A stretch of DNA of 64,000 bases from Nocardia cyriacigeorgica GUH-2 (GTDB lineage Bacteria; Actinomycetota; Actinomycetes; Mycobacteriales; Mycobacteriaceae): positions 1,178,001 through 1,242,000 of the forward strand of contig NC_016887.1 of assembly GCF_000284035.1 (NCBI RefSeq), in the 5' to 3' direction. Shown one piece after another: positions 18,927 through 26,871 of this stretch (its first letter is position 1; each line of letters opens with the position of its first letter). The notes beneath the pieces are model-generated. The model searched no databases, had not been told where the DNA came from, and was given only the letters and a program-made list of their open reading frames with translations. The position numbers and the translations under genes are program-made.

Positions 18927-18960
18927 GTACCGCCGGCCGAGTGGCCGGTAGCGCTCGACG

Positions 18961-19011
18961 GGAAAGCCCCGTGCGATCGGACCACATCGGTTCGATCGCA
19001 CGGGGCTTTCC
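18961..19011 (+). terminator. Terminator hairpin after fadE25
   Basis: A perfect 19-bp stem, GGAAAGCCCCGTGCGATCG at 18961-18979 with its complement at 18993-19011 and a 13-nt loop, lies 35 nt past the stop. The T-rich end of the right arm (GGGGCTTTCCTTCC) adds to the terminator look. Confidence 0.88.
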
Positions 19012-19154
19012 TTCCGTATAGCCGTATATGCGCCCATCGGTCGCTGCCCACCCGTCGCCCGGCTCGCCCTGCGCGCCCCGGATACGATGAGCGCGGCGCT
19101 CTCGGCCGTTGTGAACGCCGGTCTCGCCGATGGAACCGATAGCGAGGACCGTTC

Positions 19155-20345
19155 ATGAACGAGCCGGCACCACAGCCGTCACGCAGACGTCGATACCTAC
19201 TCCGGGCGGCTGTGGGTTTCGCGGCAACGCTGGTGCTGCTGATCGCCGCCGCGTTCGGCGCCACGGCCATCATGTCGCTGCCCTCCCCGCCGACACTGGC
19301 GCAGCTGATGTTCGCACCGCCCTCGACTCAGGGTGAGTTGTTCGCCTCGCGCACCGTTCCCGCTTCGCCGAATCCGCGGCCGCTGCCGAAAGCCGAAGCG
19401 CCGCTGCCGGATACGGTGCCGTGGAAGGGTGCGCAGATCTCGGTGGCCGAGTTCCTCGACACCACGAAGACCAACTCGTTCGTGGTGCTGCGCGACGGGG
19501 CGATGATCCACGAGTGGTACCGCGACGGCGTCGGACCGGCCACGACACAGTCGTCCTGGTCGGTGGCCAAATCGGTGGTGTCGCTGCTGATCGGCCGGGC
19601 CATCGCCGCCGGGCAGATGAGCGAGGACGACCGGCTGGTGGACCTGCTGCCCGAACTCGCCACCGGCGGCGACTACGACAAGGTCACCATCGGCGATCTA
19701 CTCGATATGAGTTCGGGCATCGACGTTTCGGAGAACTACAACAAGTGGGCGCCGTTCACCGGCACCGCCCGCATGTACCTGACCACCGATCTGGCCGAGT
19801 TCGTCGACGGGCACCGCACGCTGATCTTCCCGCCGGGCAGCACCGGCGATTACCGCAGCGTCGACACCCAGCTGCTGGGCATGGCGCTGGCGCGGGTCAC
19901 CGGCACCTCGCTGAGTGAACTGCTGGCGCGCGATATCTGGGCGCCGATAGGCGGGGTGGACGACGCGCTGTGGAATCTCGATCGCGAGGGCGGCCAGGAG
20001 AAGGCCTTCTGCTGCCTGAATGCCACCGCCCGCGATTTCGCCAAGATCGGGCAGCTGGTCGCCGACGGCGGCCGGGTGGGCGACCAGCAGATCGTGCCGC
20101 CGGCCTGGATCGAGCGCATCAGCACGCCGTCACCGCATCGGGTCTCCGATGAGGGGTACTCGGCGCAGTGGTGGCATCCGGACGGCGGCGACGGCGCCGA
20201 CCTGTCGGCGGTCGGCGTCTACGGGCAGTACATCTGGGTCGATCCGCCCAGCGGCACCGTCATCGTCAAGCTCAGCGATTACGGCACCTCGCAGGACGAG
20301 ACGGAGACCTTCGAGGTTTTCCGCACCATCGCCCGCGCGGGCTGA
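19155..20345 (+). CDS. Beta-lactamase-fold serine hydrolase, membrane-anchored
   Basis: A 396-residue class C beta-lactamase/esterase-type protein (COG1680). An N-terminal Arg cluster (RRRR) and one hydrophobic segment (VGFAATLVLLIAAAFGATAI) make it exported or anchored. The nucleophile motif SVAKS (SxxK) is near residue 137, and GDYRSVDTQLLG supplies the YxN-like position. Substrate could be an ester, amide oligomer or peptidoglycan peptide. GAGGA lies upstream of the ATG. The gene stands alone after a strong terminator. Confidence 0.88.
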   Translation: MNEPAPQPSRRRRYLLRAAVGFAATLVLLIAAAFGATAIMSLPSPPTLAQLMFAPPSTQGELFASRTVPASPNPRPLPKAEAPLPDTVPWKGAQISVAEFLDTTKTNSFVVLRDGAMIHEWYRDGVGPATTQSSWSVAKSVVSLLIGRAIAAGQMSEDDRLVDLLPELATGGDYDKVTIGDLLDMSSGIDVSENYNKWAPFTGTARMYLTTDLAEFVDGHRTLIFPPGSTGDYRSVDTQLLGMALARVTGTSLSELLARDIWAPIGGVDDALWNLDREGGQEKAFCCLNATARDFAKIGQLVADGGRVGDQQIVPPAWIERISTPSPHRVSDEGYSAQWWHPDGGDGADLSAVGVYGQYIWVDPPSGTVIVKLSDYGTSQDETETFEVFRTIARAG

Positions 20346-20360
20346 ACCGGCGGCCGCCGC

Positions 20361-20645
20361 TCAGCTCACCAGATCGGCGTACTCCGGATGCGAGCCGATG
20401 TACTGGTCCACGTACCAGCAGGTAGGGACCACGGAGAAGCCGTGCTCGCGGGAGTCGGCGAGCGCGTATTCGACCACCTGGGCGGCCACGCCGCGGCCAC
20501 GGAATTCCGGGAAGGTCATGGTGTGGTGGAAGTCGCGGACCCTGGCGTCCTCGCGTTCGGAGTAATCGGCGTAGCCGGCGAGGGTGTCGTCGATGTAGAT
20601 CTCGAAACGGGTATCGGCGACATTGTGTTCGAGCCTGGTGGTCAT
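20361..20645 (-). CDS. Small GNAT-type N-acetyltransferase
   Basis: A 94-residue protein of the COG2388 short GNAT group. The sequence runs FEIYIDDTLAGYADY, then TMTFPEFRGRGVAAQVVEYAL, where RGRGVA is the acetyl-CoA loop, then VVPTCWYVDQYI and HPEYADL, all hallmarks of this group. The substrate is unknown. The ATG at 20645 is chosen because it starts just before the conserved core. The gene begins 53 nt after the FAD oxidase stop on the same strand, so the two may be cotranscribed. Confidence 0.88.
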   Translation of the reverse strand: MTTRLEHNVADTRFEIYIDDTLAGYADYSEREDARVRDFHHTMTFPEFRGRGVAAQVVEYALADSREHGFSVVPTCWYVDQYIGSHPEYADLVS

Positions 20646-20698
20646 ATCGGGGTGGAACTCCTTCTCCGGCCCGGTTGTTCCGGATGCGGTCGATTCGA

Positions 20699-22057
20699 TC
20701 ACAGGATGGCGCCGGGATTGAGGATGCCGTGCGGATCCAGCGCGTCCTTGATGCGGGCGGTCAGCGCCATCACGTCGGGGCCGAGCTGATCGGGCAGCCA
20801 GGCCTTCTTGAGCCTGCCGACGCCGTGCTCACCGGTGATGGTGCCGCCGAGGGCGATGGCCAGATCCATGATCTCGCCGAAGGCCCGGTGCGCGCGTTCG
20901 GTCATATCCGGATCGGTGGGGTCGTGCACGATCAGCGGATGGGTGTTGCCGTCGCCGGCGTGCGCGATCACCGAGACGATCACGTCGTTGCGTTCGGCGA
21001 TCTCGGCGATGCCATTGACCAGATCACCCAGCCGCGGCAGCGCCACGCCGACGTCTTCGAGCAGCAGCGGCCCCAGCCGTTCGACTGCGGGAATCGCGAA
21101 CCGCCGTGCCGCGGTGAAGGCCTCACCTTCCTCGGGGTCCTCGGTGTGGAAGACCTCGGTGGCGCCGGCCTTCTCGCAGGCGGCGACCATGAGCTCGGCC
21201 TCGTGCGCGGCAAACGCACCCGGTGCGTCGGACCGCGCGACCAGCAGCGCGGCGGCCTGACGATCCAGGCCCATCCGCATCTCGTCCTCCACCGCGTTGA
21301 TCGCGACGGTGTCCATGAACTCGAGCATGGCCGGGCGCAGCACGCCGGTGATGGCCAGGATCGCCTCGGTCGCGGCGGTGAGCGTGCCGAAGGAGGCGAC
21401 CACGGTGCTCTGCGGGGGCTGGGCGGGCAGCAGGCGCAGAGTGAGTTCGGTGATGACGCCGAGCGTGCCTTCGCTGCCGACGAACAGCTTCGTCAGCGAC
21501 AGGCCCGCCGAATCCTTCAGCCGCGGCCCGCCCAGCCGCACCGGCGTGCCGTCGGCGAGCACGACCTCCATGCCGAGCACGTAATCGGTCGTGACGCCGT
21601 ACTTCACACAGCACAGCCCGCCCGCGTTGGTCGCGGCATTGCCGCCGATCGAGCACATCTCGAACGACGACGGATCCGGCGGATACCACAGGCCGTGCTC
21701 GGCGACGGCCCGCTTGACCTCGGCATTGAGCAGTCCGGGCTGCACCACCGCGGTCCGGGTGACCGGGTCGACGCTGATCGCGCGCATGCGTTCGGTGCTC
21801 AGCACGATCCCGCCGTCCACCGCGGTCGCCCCGCCGGACAGTCCCGAGCCCGCCCCGCGCGGCACCACCGGCACCCGCCGGTCATGCGCCCAGCGCAGCG
21901 TGGCCGCGACATCGGCGGTGCTGCTCGCCCGGACCACGGCCAGCGGGGTGCCCGCCTCGGGGTCACGGGCCCAGTCGTGGCGGTAGCCGTCGAGCACATC
22001 GGGGTCGGTGACCACCGCGCCGTCGGGGAGGGAGTCGATCAGATCGTGCAGGTCCAC
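20699..22057 (-). CDS. FAD-linked 2-hydroxyacid oxidase/dehydrogenase (GlcD family)
   Basis: A 452-residue flavoprotein with an N-terminal FAD-binding type 4 domain (VPRGAGSGLSGGATA, SIGGNAATNAGGLCCVKYG, FVGSEGTLGVITE) and a C-terminal FAD-oxidase C domain (HAGDGNTHPLI, GEHGVGRLKK, LNPGAIL). Likely substrates are D-lactate, glycolate or D-2-hydroxyglutarate; sequence alone does not decide. No Fe-S partner is adjacent. The GTG start at 22057 is supported by TAGTGT ending 7 nt upstream (22065-22070, minus strand) and by usual family length. Confidence 0.9.
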   Translation of the reverse strand: MDLHDLIDSLPDGAVVTDPDVLDGYRHDWARDPEAGTPLAVVRASSTADVAATLRWAHDRRVPVVPRGAGSGLSGGATAVDGGIVLSTERMRAISVDPVTRTAVVQPGLLNAEVKRAVAEHGLWYPPDPSSFEMCSIGGNAATNAGGLCCVKYGVTTDYVLGMEVVLADGTPVRLGGPRLKDSAGLSLTKLFVGSEGTLGVITELTLRLLPAQPPQSTVVASFGTLTAATEAILAITGVLRPAMLEFMDTVAINAVEDEMRMGLDRQAAALLVARSDAPGAFAAHEAELMVAACEKAGATEVFHTEDPEEGEAFTAARRFAIPAVERLGPLLLEDVGVALPRLGDLVNGIAEIAERNDVIVSVIAHAGDGNTHPLIVHDPTDPDMTERAHRAFGEIMDLAIALGGTITGEHGVGRLKKAWLPDQLGPDVMALTARIKDALDPHGILNPGAIL

Positions 22058-22147
22058 CTCGATAACACTAGGGCCATCGCCGCGAGCGCAAGCCACCGAA
22101 TGTGCTGTCGCGGGTCGAGTGGCCATGGCGCGGGCCCGGGGGAGACA

Positions 22148-22513
22148 ATGCAACGGTCGGGGTTCATGCACTGGTCGGGCGGAGGGATGGCGTTGAAGCA
22201 AGTCGAACCGCAGAATTGCCGGGAGCTGGTGGCCGCGATGTTCTCCGCCGAGTTCGTCGACGGCGGCGTCGATCCGGCGGCGCTGCGCCGCGTGCACGCG
22301 GGTGAGCACCGCGAATGGGCGACGGCCCTGGACCGGTCCGGGATGTTCGGCACCGAGACGGTGGCCGCGGTGACCGCGCAGTGGCGCGCGGACCCGCGGG
22401 TGCTGCTCGAGGCGCTGCTCACCGAGGCCGACGACGTCACCCGCCGCCGCTGCCTCGCGGCCTGGTCGGCCCTGGACGACGGCGCTTCCGGAACCCGCGC
22501 TCGCATGGCCTGA
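22148..22513 (+). CDS. Hypothetical protein
   Basis: A 121-residue frame with strongly G/C third positions. It is helical, with QNCRELVAAMFSAEF, HREWATALDRSGMFG and TRRRCLAAWSALD. I recognise no family. GGGGGAGA precedes the ATG at 22148; a second ATG at 22187, with MALKQVEPQNC, is an alternative. It runs divergent from the FAD oxidase and ends 16 nt before the second GtrA gene, so those two could be cotranscribed. Confidence 0.65.
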   Translation: MQRSGFMHWSGGGMALKQVEPQNCRELVAAMFSAEFVDGGVDPAALRRVHAGEHREWATALDRSGMFGTETVAAVTAQWRADPRVLLEALLTEADDVTRRRCLAAWSALDDGASGTRARMA

Positions 22514-22529
22514 CCTGCGCGTTTGCTCG

Positions 22530-23090
22530 GTGATCATCTGGGCGAAACCTGCCGCTGGCACGCTGGCCGCCGTGCATGATCTGGCCGCCGCCACCGACAC
22601 CCTGGCCGAGCGTTTCACGCGCCTGTGCGAGTCCGTGGTGACGCGGCTGCCGTGGGGGCTGGACCGGATCGTCGCGCCCACCTTGCTCGGCTTCGCGCTG
22701 ATCAACAGCTTCACCTTCGGCGTGGACCTGGTGCTGCTCACCACCCTGCACAGCGGGTTCGGCCTGCCGCTGTGGCTGTCGGTGACGGTGGGCTATGTGT
22801 GCGCGTTCGGGCTGGCGTTCCTGCTCAACCGCACCTTCAACTTCCACTCGCACGCCCCGATCGGCCGGCAAGCCGTGGTGTACGCGGTGGTCGTGCTGAT
22901 CAACTATCTGGCCTTCATCCTCGGGGTGAGCACCGGGCTGGCCGAACTCGGTGTGGAGTACCACCTGTCCCGGTTGGTCGCGGGCGCCTGCGAGGCGGTC
23001 TATATGTACAGCGCGATGCGGTGGGTGGTTTTTCGCCGGCGCGCGGAGCCGGTGTCCGACGCGGCGGGAGCCGGCGGGCAGGTGCGCTAA
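22530..23090 (+). CDS. GtrA-family membrane protein (second copy)
   Basis: A 186-residue protein with four predicted membrane helices, among them LLGFALINSFTFGVDLVLL and TVGYVCAFGLAFLLNRTFNF; the LLNRTFNF segment is the GtrA signature. Probable role is polyprenyl-phosphate sugar translocation for cell-envelope glycans. The GTG at 22530 or the GTG at 22572 may be the true start; the second begins VHDLAAATD. It diverges strongly from the copy at 14.6 kb, so the two are probably not functional duplicates. Confidence 0.88.
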   Translation: MIIWAKPAAGTLAAVHDLAAATDTLAERFTRLCESVVTRLPWGLDRIVAPTLLGFALINSFTFGVDLVLLTTLHSGFGLPLWLSVTVGYVCAFGLAFLLNRTFNFHSHAPIGRQAVVYAVVVLINYLAFILGVSTGLAELGVEYHLSRLVAGACEAVYMYSAMRWVVFRRRAEPVSDAAGAGGQVR

Positions 23091-23094
23091 AGGG

Positions 23095-23733
23095 TCAGTC
23101 GAGTACTGTCACCGACTCCCCATCGACGACGACCACATCGTCATCGGTGAGTGCCCAGTGCGCGATGCCCGCGGCCCGGTAGGCAGCCGCCAAACGGTTG
23201 CCGTCGCCGTCGGGGTCGGTGGCGGAATCGATGTGCGGCACGATCGGCCGGTCGATCAAACCCAAGCCGTCCCAACGCGGTTCGATTCCACAGGCGGGCA
23301 GCACCTCGGTCGGGTCGTCGGCGGTTTCGAGTCCGTGGAGATCGGGCGCCAGCACACACGCGCCCGCGCTGTAGCCCGCGTACACCAGCGCATCGGCGGC
23401 GAGCAGTTCCGGTATGACGAGATCGGCTCCGCTGCGGGCGAATTGGGCGCGCAGCACGAAGGTGTTGCCGCCGCGCACCCAGAGCATTCCGAACTCCGCC
23501 AGCCGCGCGGCCAACCGCTCGGACCGGCCGGCGTACTCGCGCAGATCCACTTCCTCGGCCGCATACCCCAACCGGCGCAGGGGAATAATATCGCTGGTGA
23601 TCGCCGCCGCGCGGGCCGCGGGCCAGGCGTCGCAGGCATTGCCGATCACCGCGACCCGGCCCGGCCCGCCCATGAGCGCGGCGAGCCGGTCGGCGTGCGC
23701 GCCGAAACGGTAGGAGGCCAGGAACAGCCGCAT
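23095..23733 (-). CDS. Peptidase E (S51) family protein
   Basis: A 212-residue protein with a class-I glutamine-amidotransferase-like fold. The nucleophile elbow GYSAGACV (Ser about residue 121) and WVRGGNTFVL fit dipeptidase E, which cleaves Asp-X dipeptides. His in LIDRPIVPHID completes the expected site. The start at 23733 begins MRLFLASYRFG. It lies 4 nt downstream of the DinB-like gene on the same strand and is probably cotranscribed. Confidence 0.9.
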   Translation of the reverse strand: MRLFLASYRFGAHADRLAALMGGPGRVAVIGNACDAWPAARAAAITSDIIPLRRLGYAAEEVDLREYAGRSERLAARLAEFGMLWVRGGNTFVLRAQFARSGADLVIPELLAADALVYAGYSAGACVLAPDLHGLETADDPTEVLPACGIEPRWDGLGLIDRPIVPHIDSATDPDGDGNRLAAAYRAAGIAHWALTDDDVVVVDGESVTVLD

Positions 23734-23737
23734 AGGG

Positions 23738-24574
23738 TCAGAGGGTGAAGGCGAGGGTGCGCACCAGTCGCCGGCCCAATTCGTCGTCGCCGGCGAAGCC
23801 GATCTCGCCCATGCGGGAATCGGCGGTGACGCGGCCGCCGCCGAGGCGCACCATCAGGCCCGAATCCATCGTGATGGTCGTGGTGGCAGGGCCGTCGAGG
23901 GCGTCGACATAGCGGGCGCGGCCCTCGACCGCGATGTGGATCGTGCGCGCGAGCGGGCCGGTCAATTCGAAGGTGATCCGCGAACCTTCCGGCGCCTTAC
24001 CGACTTTGGCGATCACCCGCGGCACCGTCTGCGCGAATTCCTCGAACGCCAGTTCACCGCGCCGCCCGCCCTCGTCGACGCGCACACCGAGCGCGTCGGC
24101 GATATCGAGTTCGTGCATCCAGCAGTCGAACAGCCGCACCCGCATGAAGCGGCCGTAGCTCACCGGACCGATCGGCGAGGGGGTCTGTGCCTGCCACTGC
24201 GTCTCGTCCATCGACGCCAGCGCCTTGCGCCTGCGCTCGGTGACGTCGCGGAACCGTTGCAGCAGAGCGGATCCGGTGAGCGGGCGCAGCCGCTGGACCC
24301 AGATCTCGTTCATCACCGCGACTTCGTTGCGCACGTGCGGCAGCGAATGCACGTCGACCTCGGGCTGCGAGCGATCGCGCGCCGGCGGCTTCTCACCGAG
24401 CAGAAACGACTCGGTGCCCACCACATGGGCCACCACATCGAAGACGGTCCAGCCCGGCAGATTCGTCGGCGTGCGCCACACATGCTCTTCCAGGCCGTCG
24501 ACGAGGGTGGCGATCGCCTCCCACTGCTCCGGCAGCAATGCGGTGAGCTCGGCCTGATTCGGCGTGTCGGTCAT
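23738..24574 (-). CDS. DinB/maleylpyruvate-isomerase-like protein
   Basis: A 278-residue protein of the actinobacterial TIGR03083 group. The N-terminal four-helix domain has LPGWTVFDVVAHVVG, where the His is a usual metal ligand, and FMRVRLFDCWMHELDIADALG supplies a further His. The C-terminal part resembles a sterol-carrier-like fold (FELTGPLARTIHIAVEG). These enzymes may use mycothiol as cofactor; the substrate is unknown. The ATG at 24574 overlaps the HIT gene stop in an ATGA, so translation is coupled. Confidence 0.88.
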   Translation of the reverse strand: MTDTPNQAELTALLPEQWEAIATLVDGLEEHVWRTPTNLPGWTVFDVVAHVVGTESFLLGEKPPARDRSQPEVDVHSLPHVRNEVAVMNEIWVQRLRPLTGSALLQRFRDVTERRRKALASMDETQWQAQTPSPIGPVSYGRFMRVRLFDCWMHELDIADALGVRVDEGGRRGELAFEEFAQTVPRVIAKVGKAPEGSRITFELTGPLARTIHIAVEGRARYVDALDGPATTTITMDSGLMVRLGGGRVTADSRMGEIGFAGDDELGRRLVRTLAFTL

Positions 24575-25074
24575 CGTGGTGCGGGTCCTTCCCCCGTGCT
24601 GGTCTGATCGGTATCGAGTTCGGCTGCGGCCGAGGTGGTTTCGGGCGCAGGATCGAGGGCGTCGAGGCCGGTGCGGATCGCGGCGGCGGTGGAGGCGGCG
24701 TCGTGCGGGCGGCGCAGCAGGAAACCGGCGGCGAAGCGCAGCTTGTCGCCATGCTTGCGCGGGACCACGTGCAGGTGCACATGCGGCACCGTCTGGAAGG
24801 CCGCGGTGCCGTCGTTGAGGATGAGGTTGGCGCCGTCGGCGGCCAGCCCGCCACGCCGGATCGCCAGCGCCAGCTTGTGCCCGGCGCGGAACAATGCGGC
24901 GCCGGTGTCGGGATCGAGGTCCTCGAGTTCGGTGGCATGCCGCTTCGGGACGATCAGGGTGTGGCCGCGCGCGATCGGACGGATGTCGAGAAACGCGCAC
25001 AGGGTGTCGTCCTCGTACACCTTGGTCGCCGGAGCTTCACCCGCCACGATGCGGCAGAAGACGCAGTCGTTCAC
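24571..25074 (-). CDS. HIT-family nucleotide hydrolase
   Basis: A 167-residue histidine-triad protein. CVFCRIVAGE opens the domain and the triad HVHLHVVPR is intact. HIT proteins hydrolyse nucleoside phosphoramidates or adenylates. The GTG start at 25074 has TATGGT 6 nt upstream (25081-25086, minus strand), a leaderless layout. The C-terminal 30 residues are Asp/Thr/Ala-rich and poorly conserved. It heads a three-gene unit with the DinB-like and peptidase E genes. Confidence 0.92.
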   Translation of the reverse strand: MNDCVFCRIVAGEAPATKVYEDDTLCAFLDIRPIARGHTLIVPKRHATELEDLDPDTGAALFRAGHKLALAIRRGGLAADGANLILNDGTAAFQTVPHVHLHVVPRKHGDKLRFAAGFLLRRPHDAASTAAAIRTGLDALDPAPETTSAAAELDTDQTSTGEGPAPR

Positions 25075-25434
25075 ACGGCGACCATACGGCGTACGAGTGG
25101 CGTGGGACACCCCGCGGCCTGTTCCCGGCGTGATGCCCGTCACTGAATGGGTCGGTCGCGGCCATCGGACCGGCGAACCTACCTCCAGGTGGGTAACCCA
25201 CCCGGACGTACGCTCTTGTGCCGTTTGTCCTGCTCAGTCACGATCTGACTCCGAAAGGGCAACCTAACCCGGGCGTGGCGTGTGTGACGGGACTCTCAGC
25301 TAAGCTCACCGCGGGCCGGGTACAGTTGCCAGGATTTGGTGGAACTTACTCTTCGGTAACTTCGTTCGGCCGTCGTTTCAGCGGCGCTGAGTCGTTCGGT
25401 AGAGCTAAGCCAGCACGAGAAGGAAGTCTGACAG
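25075..25434. other. 360-bp intergenic region between divergent HIT and pntAa genes
   Basis: No gene is seen. The left end holds the leaderless promoter of the HIT gene and a 15-bp perfect palindrome at 25188-25202. The right end should hold the pntAa promoter; TTGCCA at 25326-25331 is a possible -35, without a convincing -10. AAGGAAG just before 25435 is the probable ribosome site. Confidence 0.6.
25188..25202. promoter_or_regulatory. Operator-like palindrome
   Basis: GGTGGGTAACCCACC is a perfect 7-1-7 palindrome. After one mismatch it extends by CC/GG on each side (25185-25205). It lies 111 bp upstream of the HIT start and about 230 bp upstream of pntAa. It may be an operator or a small hairpin. 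Confidence 0.45.
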
Positions 25435-26553
25435 GTGGAGACAACGCAAAACGTGGGCGAGGAGTCCCCGCGCGGAGCGCGTGTCGGAGTCGTTCGCGAA
25501 ACCGGCTCGGGCGAACGACGTGTCGCATTGGTACCCAAGATCATTCCGGCCCTGGCGAAACAGGGTGTGCAGGTGGTCGTGGAATCCGGTGCCGGACTCG
25601 GCGCGCTCATTCCCGACGAGGCCTACACCGAGGCCGGTGCGACCATCGGCGATCCGTGGTCGGCCGAGGTCGTGGTCAAGGTGGCCCCGCCCAGCGATGC
25701 CGAAGTGGCCAAGCTGTCGTCCGGGCAGACGCTGATCGGGTTCCTGGCCCCGCGCAACGCCGACAACCAGATCGGCGCGCTGAAGTCGGCCGGCGTGCAA
25801 GCCTTTGCCGTCGAGGCGATTCCGCGCATCTCGCGCGCGCAGGTGATGGACGCGCTGTCCTCGCAGGCCAACGTGGCCGGCTACAAGGCCGTGCTGCTGG
25901 CGGCCTCGGAGTCGACCCGCTTCTTCCCGATGCTCACCACCGCCGCAGGCACCGTGAAGCCCGCGACCGTCCTCGTGCTGGGCGTGGGTGTGGCCGGTCT
26001 GCAGGCGCTGGCCACGGCCAAGCGCCTGGGCGGGCGCACCACCGGATACGACGTGCGGCCCGAGGTCGCCGATCAGGTGCGCTCGGTCGGTTCGCAGTGG
26101 CTCGATCTCGGTATCGACGCCGCCGGTGAGGGCGGCTACGCCCGTGAGCTCACCGACGAGGAGAAGGCCAAGCAGCAGCAGGCCCTCGAAGACGCCATCA
26201 AGGGCTTCGACGTCGTCATCACCACCGCGCTGGTGCCCGGACGCCCGGCGCCGCGCCTGGTCACCGCCGCCGCCGTGGAGGGCATGAAGCCCGGCAGCGT
26301 GATCGTCGACCTGGCCGGTGAGACCGGCGGCAACTGCGAGCTGACCGAACCCGGCCAGACCGTGGTCAAGCACGGGGTCACCATCTGCTCGCCGCTGAAC
26401 CTGCCCGCGACCATGCCCGAGCACGCCAGCGAGCTGTACTCGAAGAACATCGCGGCGCTGCTGGAGCTGATGCTGGTCGACGGCAAGATCGCCCCCGATT
26501 TCGACGACCAGGTGCTCGCCGATTCCTGCGTGACGCGCGAGGTGGAGAACTGA
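25435..26553 (+). CDS. pntAa: NAD(P) transhydrogenase alpha subunit, NAD-binding part
   Basis: A 372-residue domain I subunit of the proton-translocating transhydrogenase, which reduces NADP+ with NADH at the expense of the proton gradient. The AlaDH/PNT N-domain (GVVRETGSGERRVALVP) is followed by a Rossmann fold with VLVLGVGVAGLQALATAKRLG. The split pntAa/pntAb/pntB arrangement is usual in actinobacteria. The GTG start is preceded by AAGGAAG. The stop overlaps the pntAb ATG by one base. Confidence 0.96.
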   Translation: METTQNVGEESPRGARVGVVRETGSGERRVALVPKIIPALAKQGVQVVVESGAGLGALIPDEAYTEAGATIGDPWSAEVVVKVAPPSDAEVAKLSSGQTLIGFLAPRNADNQIGALKSAGVQAFAVEAIPRISRAQVMDALSSQANVAGYKAVLLAASESTRFFPMLTTAAGTVKPATVLVLGVGVAGLQALATAKRLGGRTTGYDVRPEVADQVRSVGSQWLDLGIDAAGEGGYARELTDEEKAKQQQALEDAIKGFDVVITTALVPGRPAPRLVTAAAVEGMKPGSVIVDLAGETGGNCELTEPGQTVVKHGVTICSPLNLPATMPEHASELYSKNIAALLELMLVDGKIAPDFDDQVLADSCVTREVEN

Positions 26554-26867
26554 TGTACACCGAACTGCTTGCCAATATCGCGATCCTGGTGCTGTCCGGC
26601 TTCGTCGGATTCGCGGTCATCTCCAAAGTGCCCAATACCCTGCACACCCCGCTGATGTCGGGCACCAACGCCATCCACGGCATCGTGGTGCTCGGCGCGC
26701 TGGTGACGCTGGGCAAGGTCGAGGACCCGTCGGTGCTGATGCAGGTGATCCTGTTCGTCGCCGTGGTCTTCGGAACCCTGAACGTCATCGGTGGTTTCGT
26801 GGTCACCGACCGCATGCTCGGCATGTTCAAGGGCAAGAAGCCGGCCGCGCAGAAGGCGAGCGAGTAA
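26553..26867 (+). CDS. pntAb: NAD(P) transhydrogenase alpha subunit, membrane part
   Basis: A 104-residue membrane subunit with three predicted helices, including LLANIAILVLSGFVGFAVI and VILFVAVVFGTLNVIGGFVV, and the conserved PNTLHTPLMSGTNAIHGIV loop of the proton channel. A Lys-rich tail (KGKKPAAQKASE) faces the cytoplasm. The start overlaps the pntAa stop (TGATG) and pntB follows after 4 nt. Confidence 0.96.
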   Translation: MYTELLANIAILVLSGFVGFAVISKVPNTLHTPLMSGTNAIHGIVVLGALVTLGKVEDPSVLMQVILFVAVVFGTLNVIGGFVVTDRMLGMFKGKKPAAQKASE

Positions 26868-26871
26868 ACCG

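Noticed and set aside
20675..22147. Plus-strand frame leading into the 22148 gene
   Set aside because: The part before 22148 is antisense to the FAD oxidase; only the 3' 366 bp look coding.
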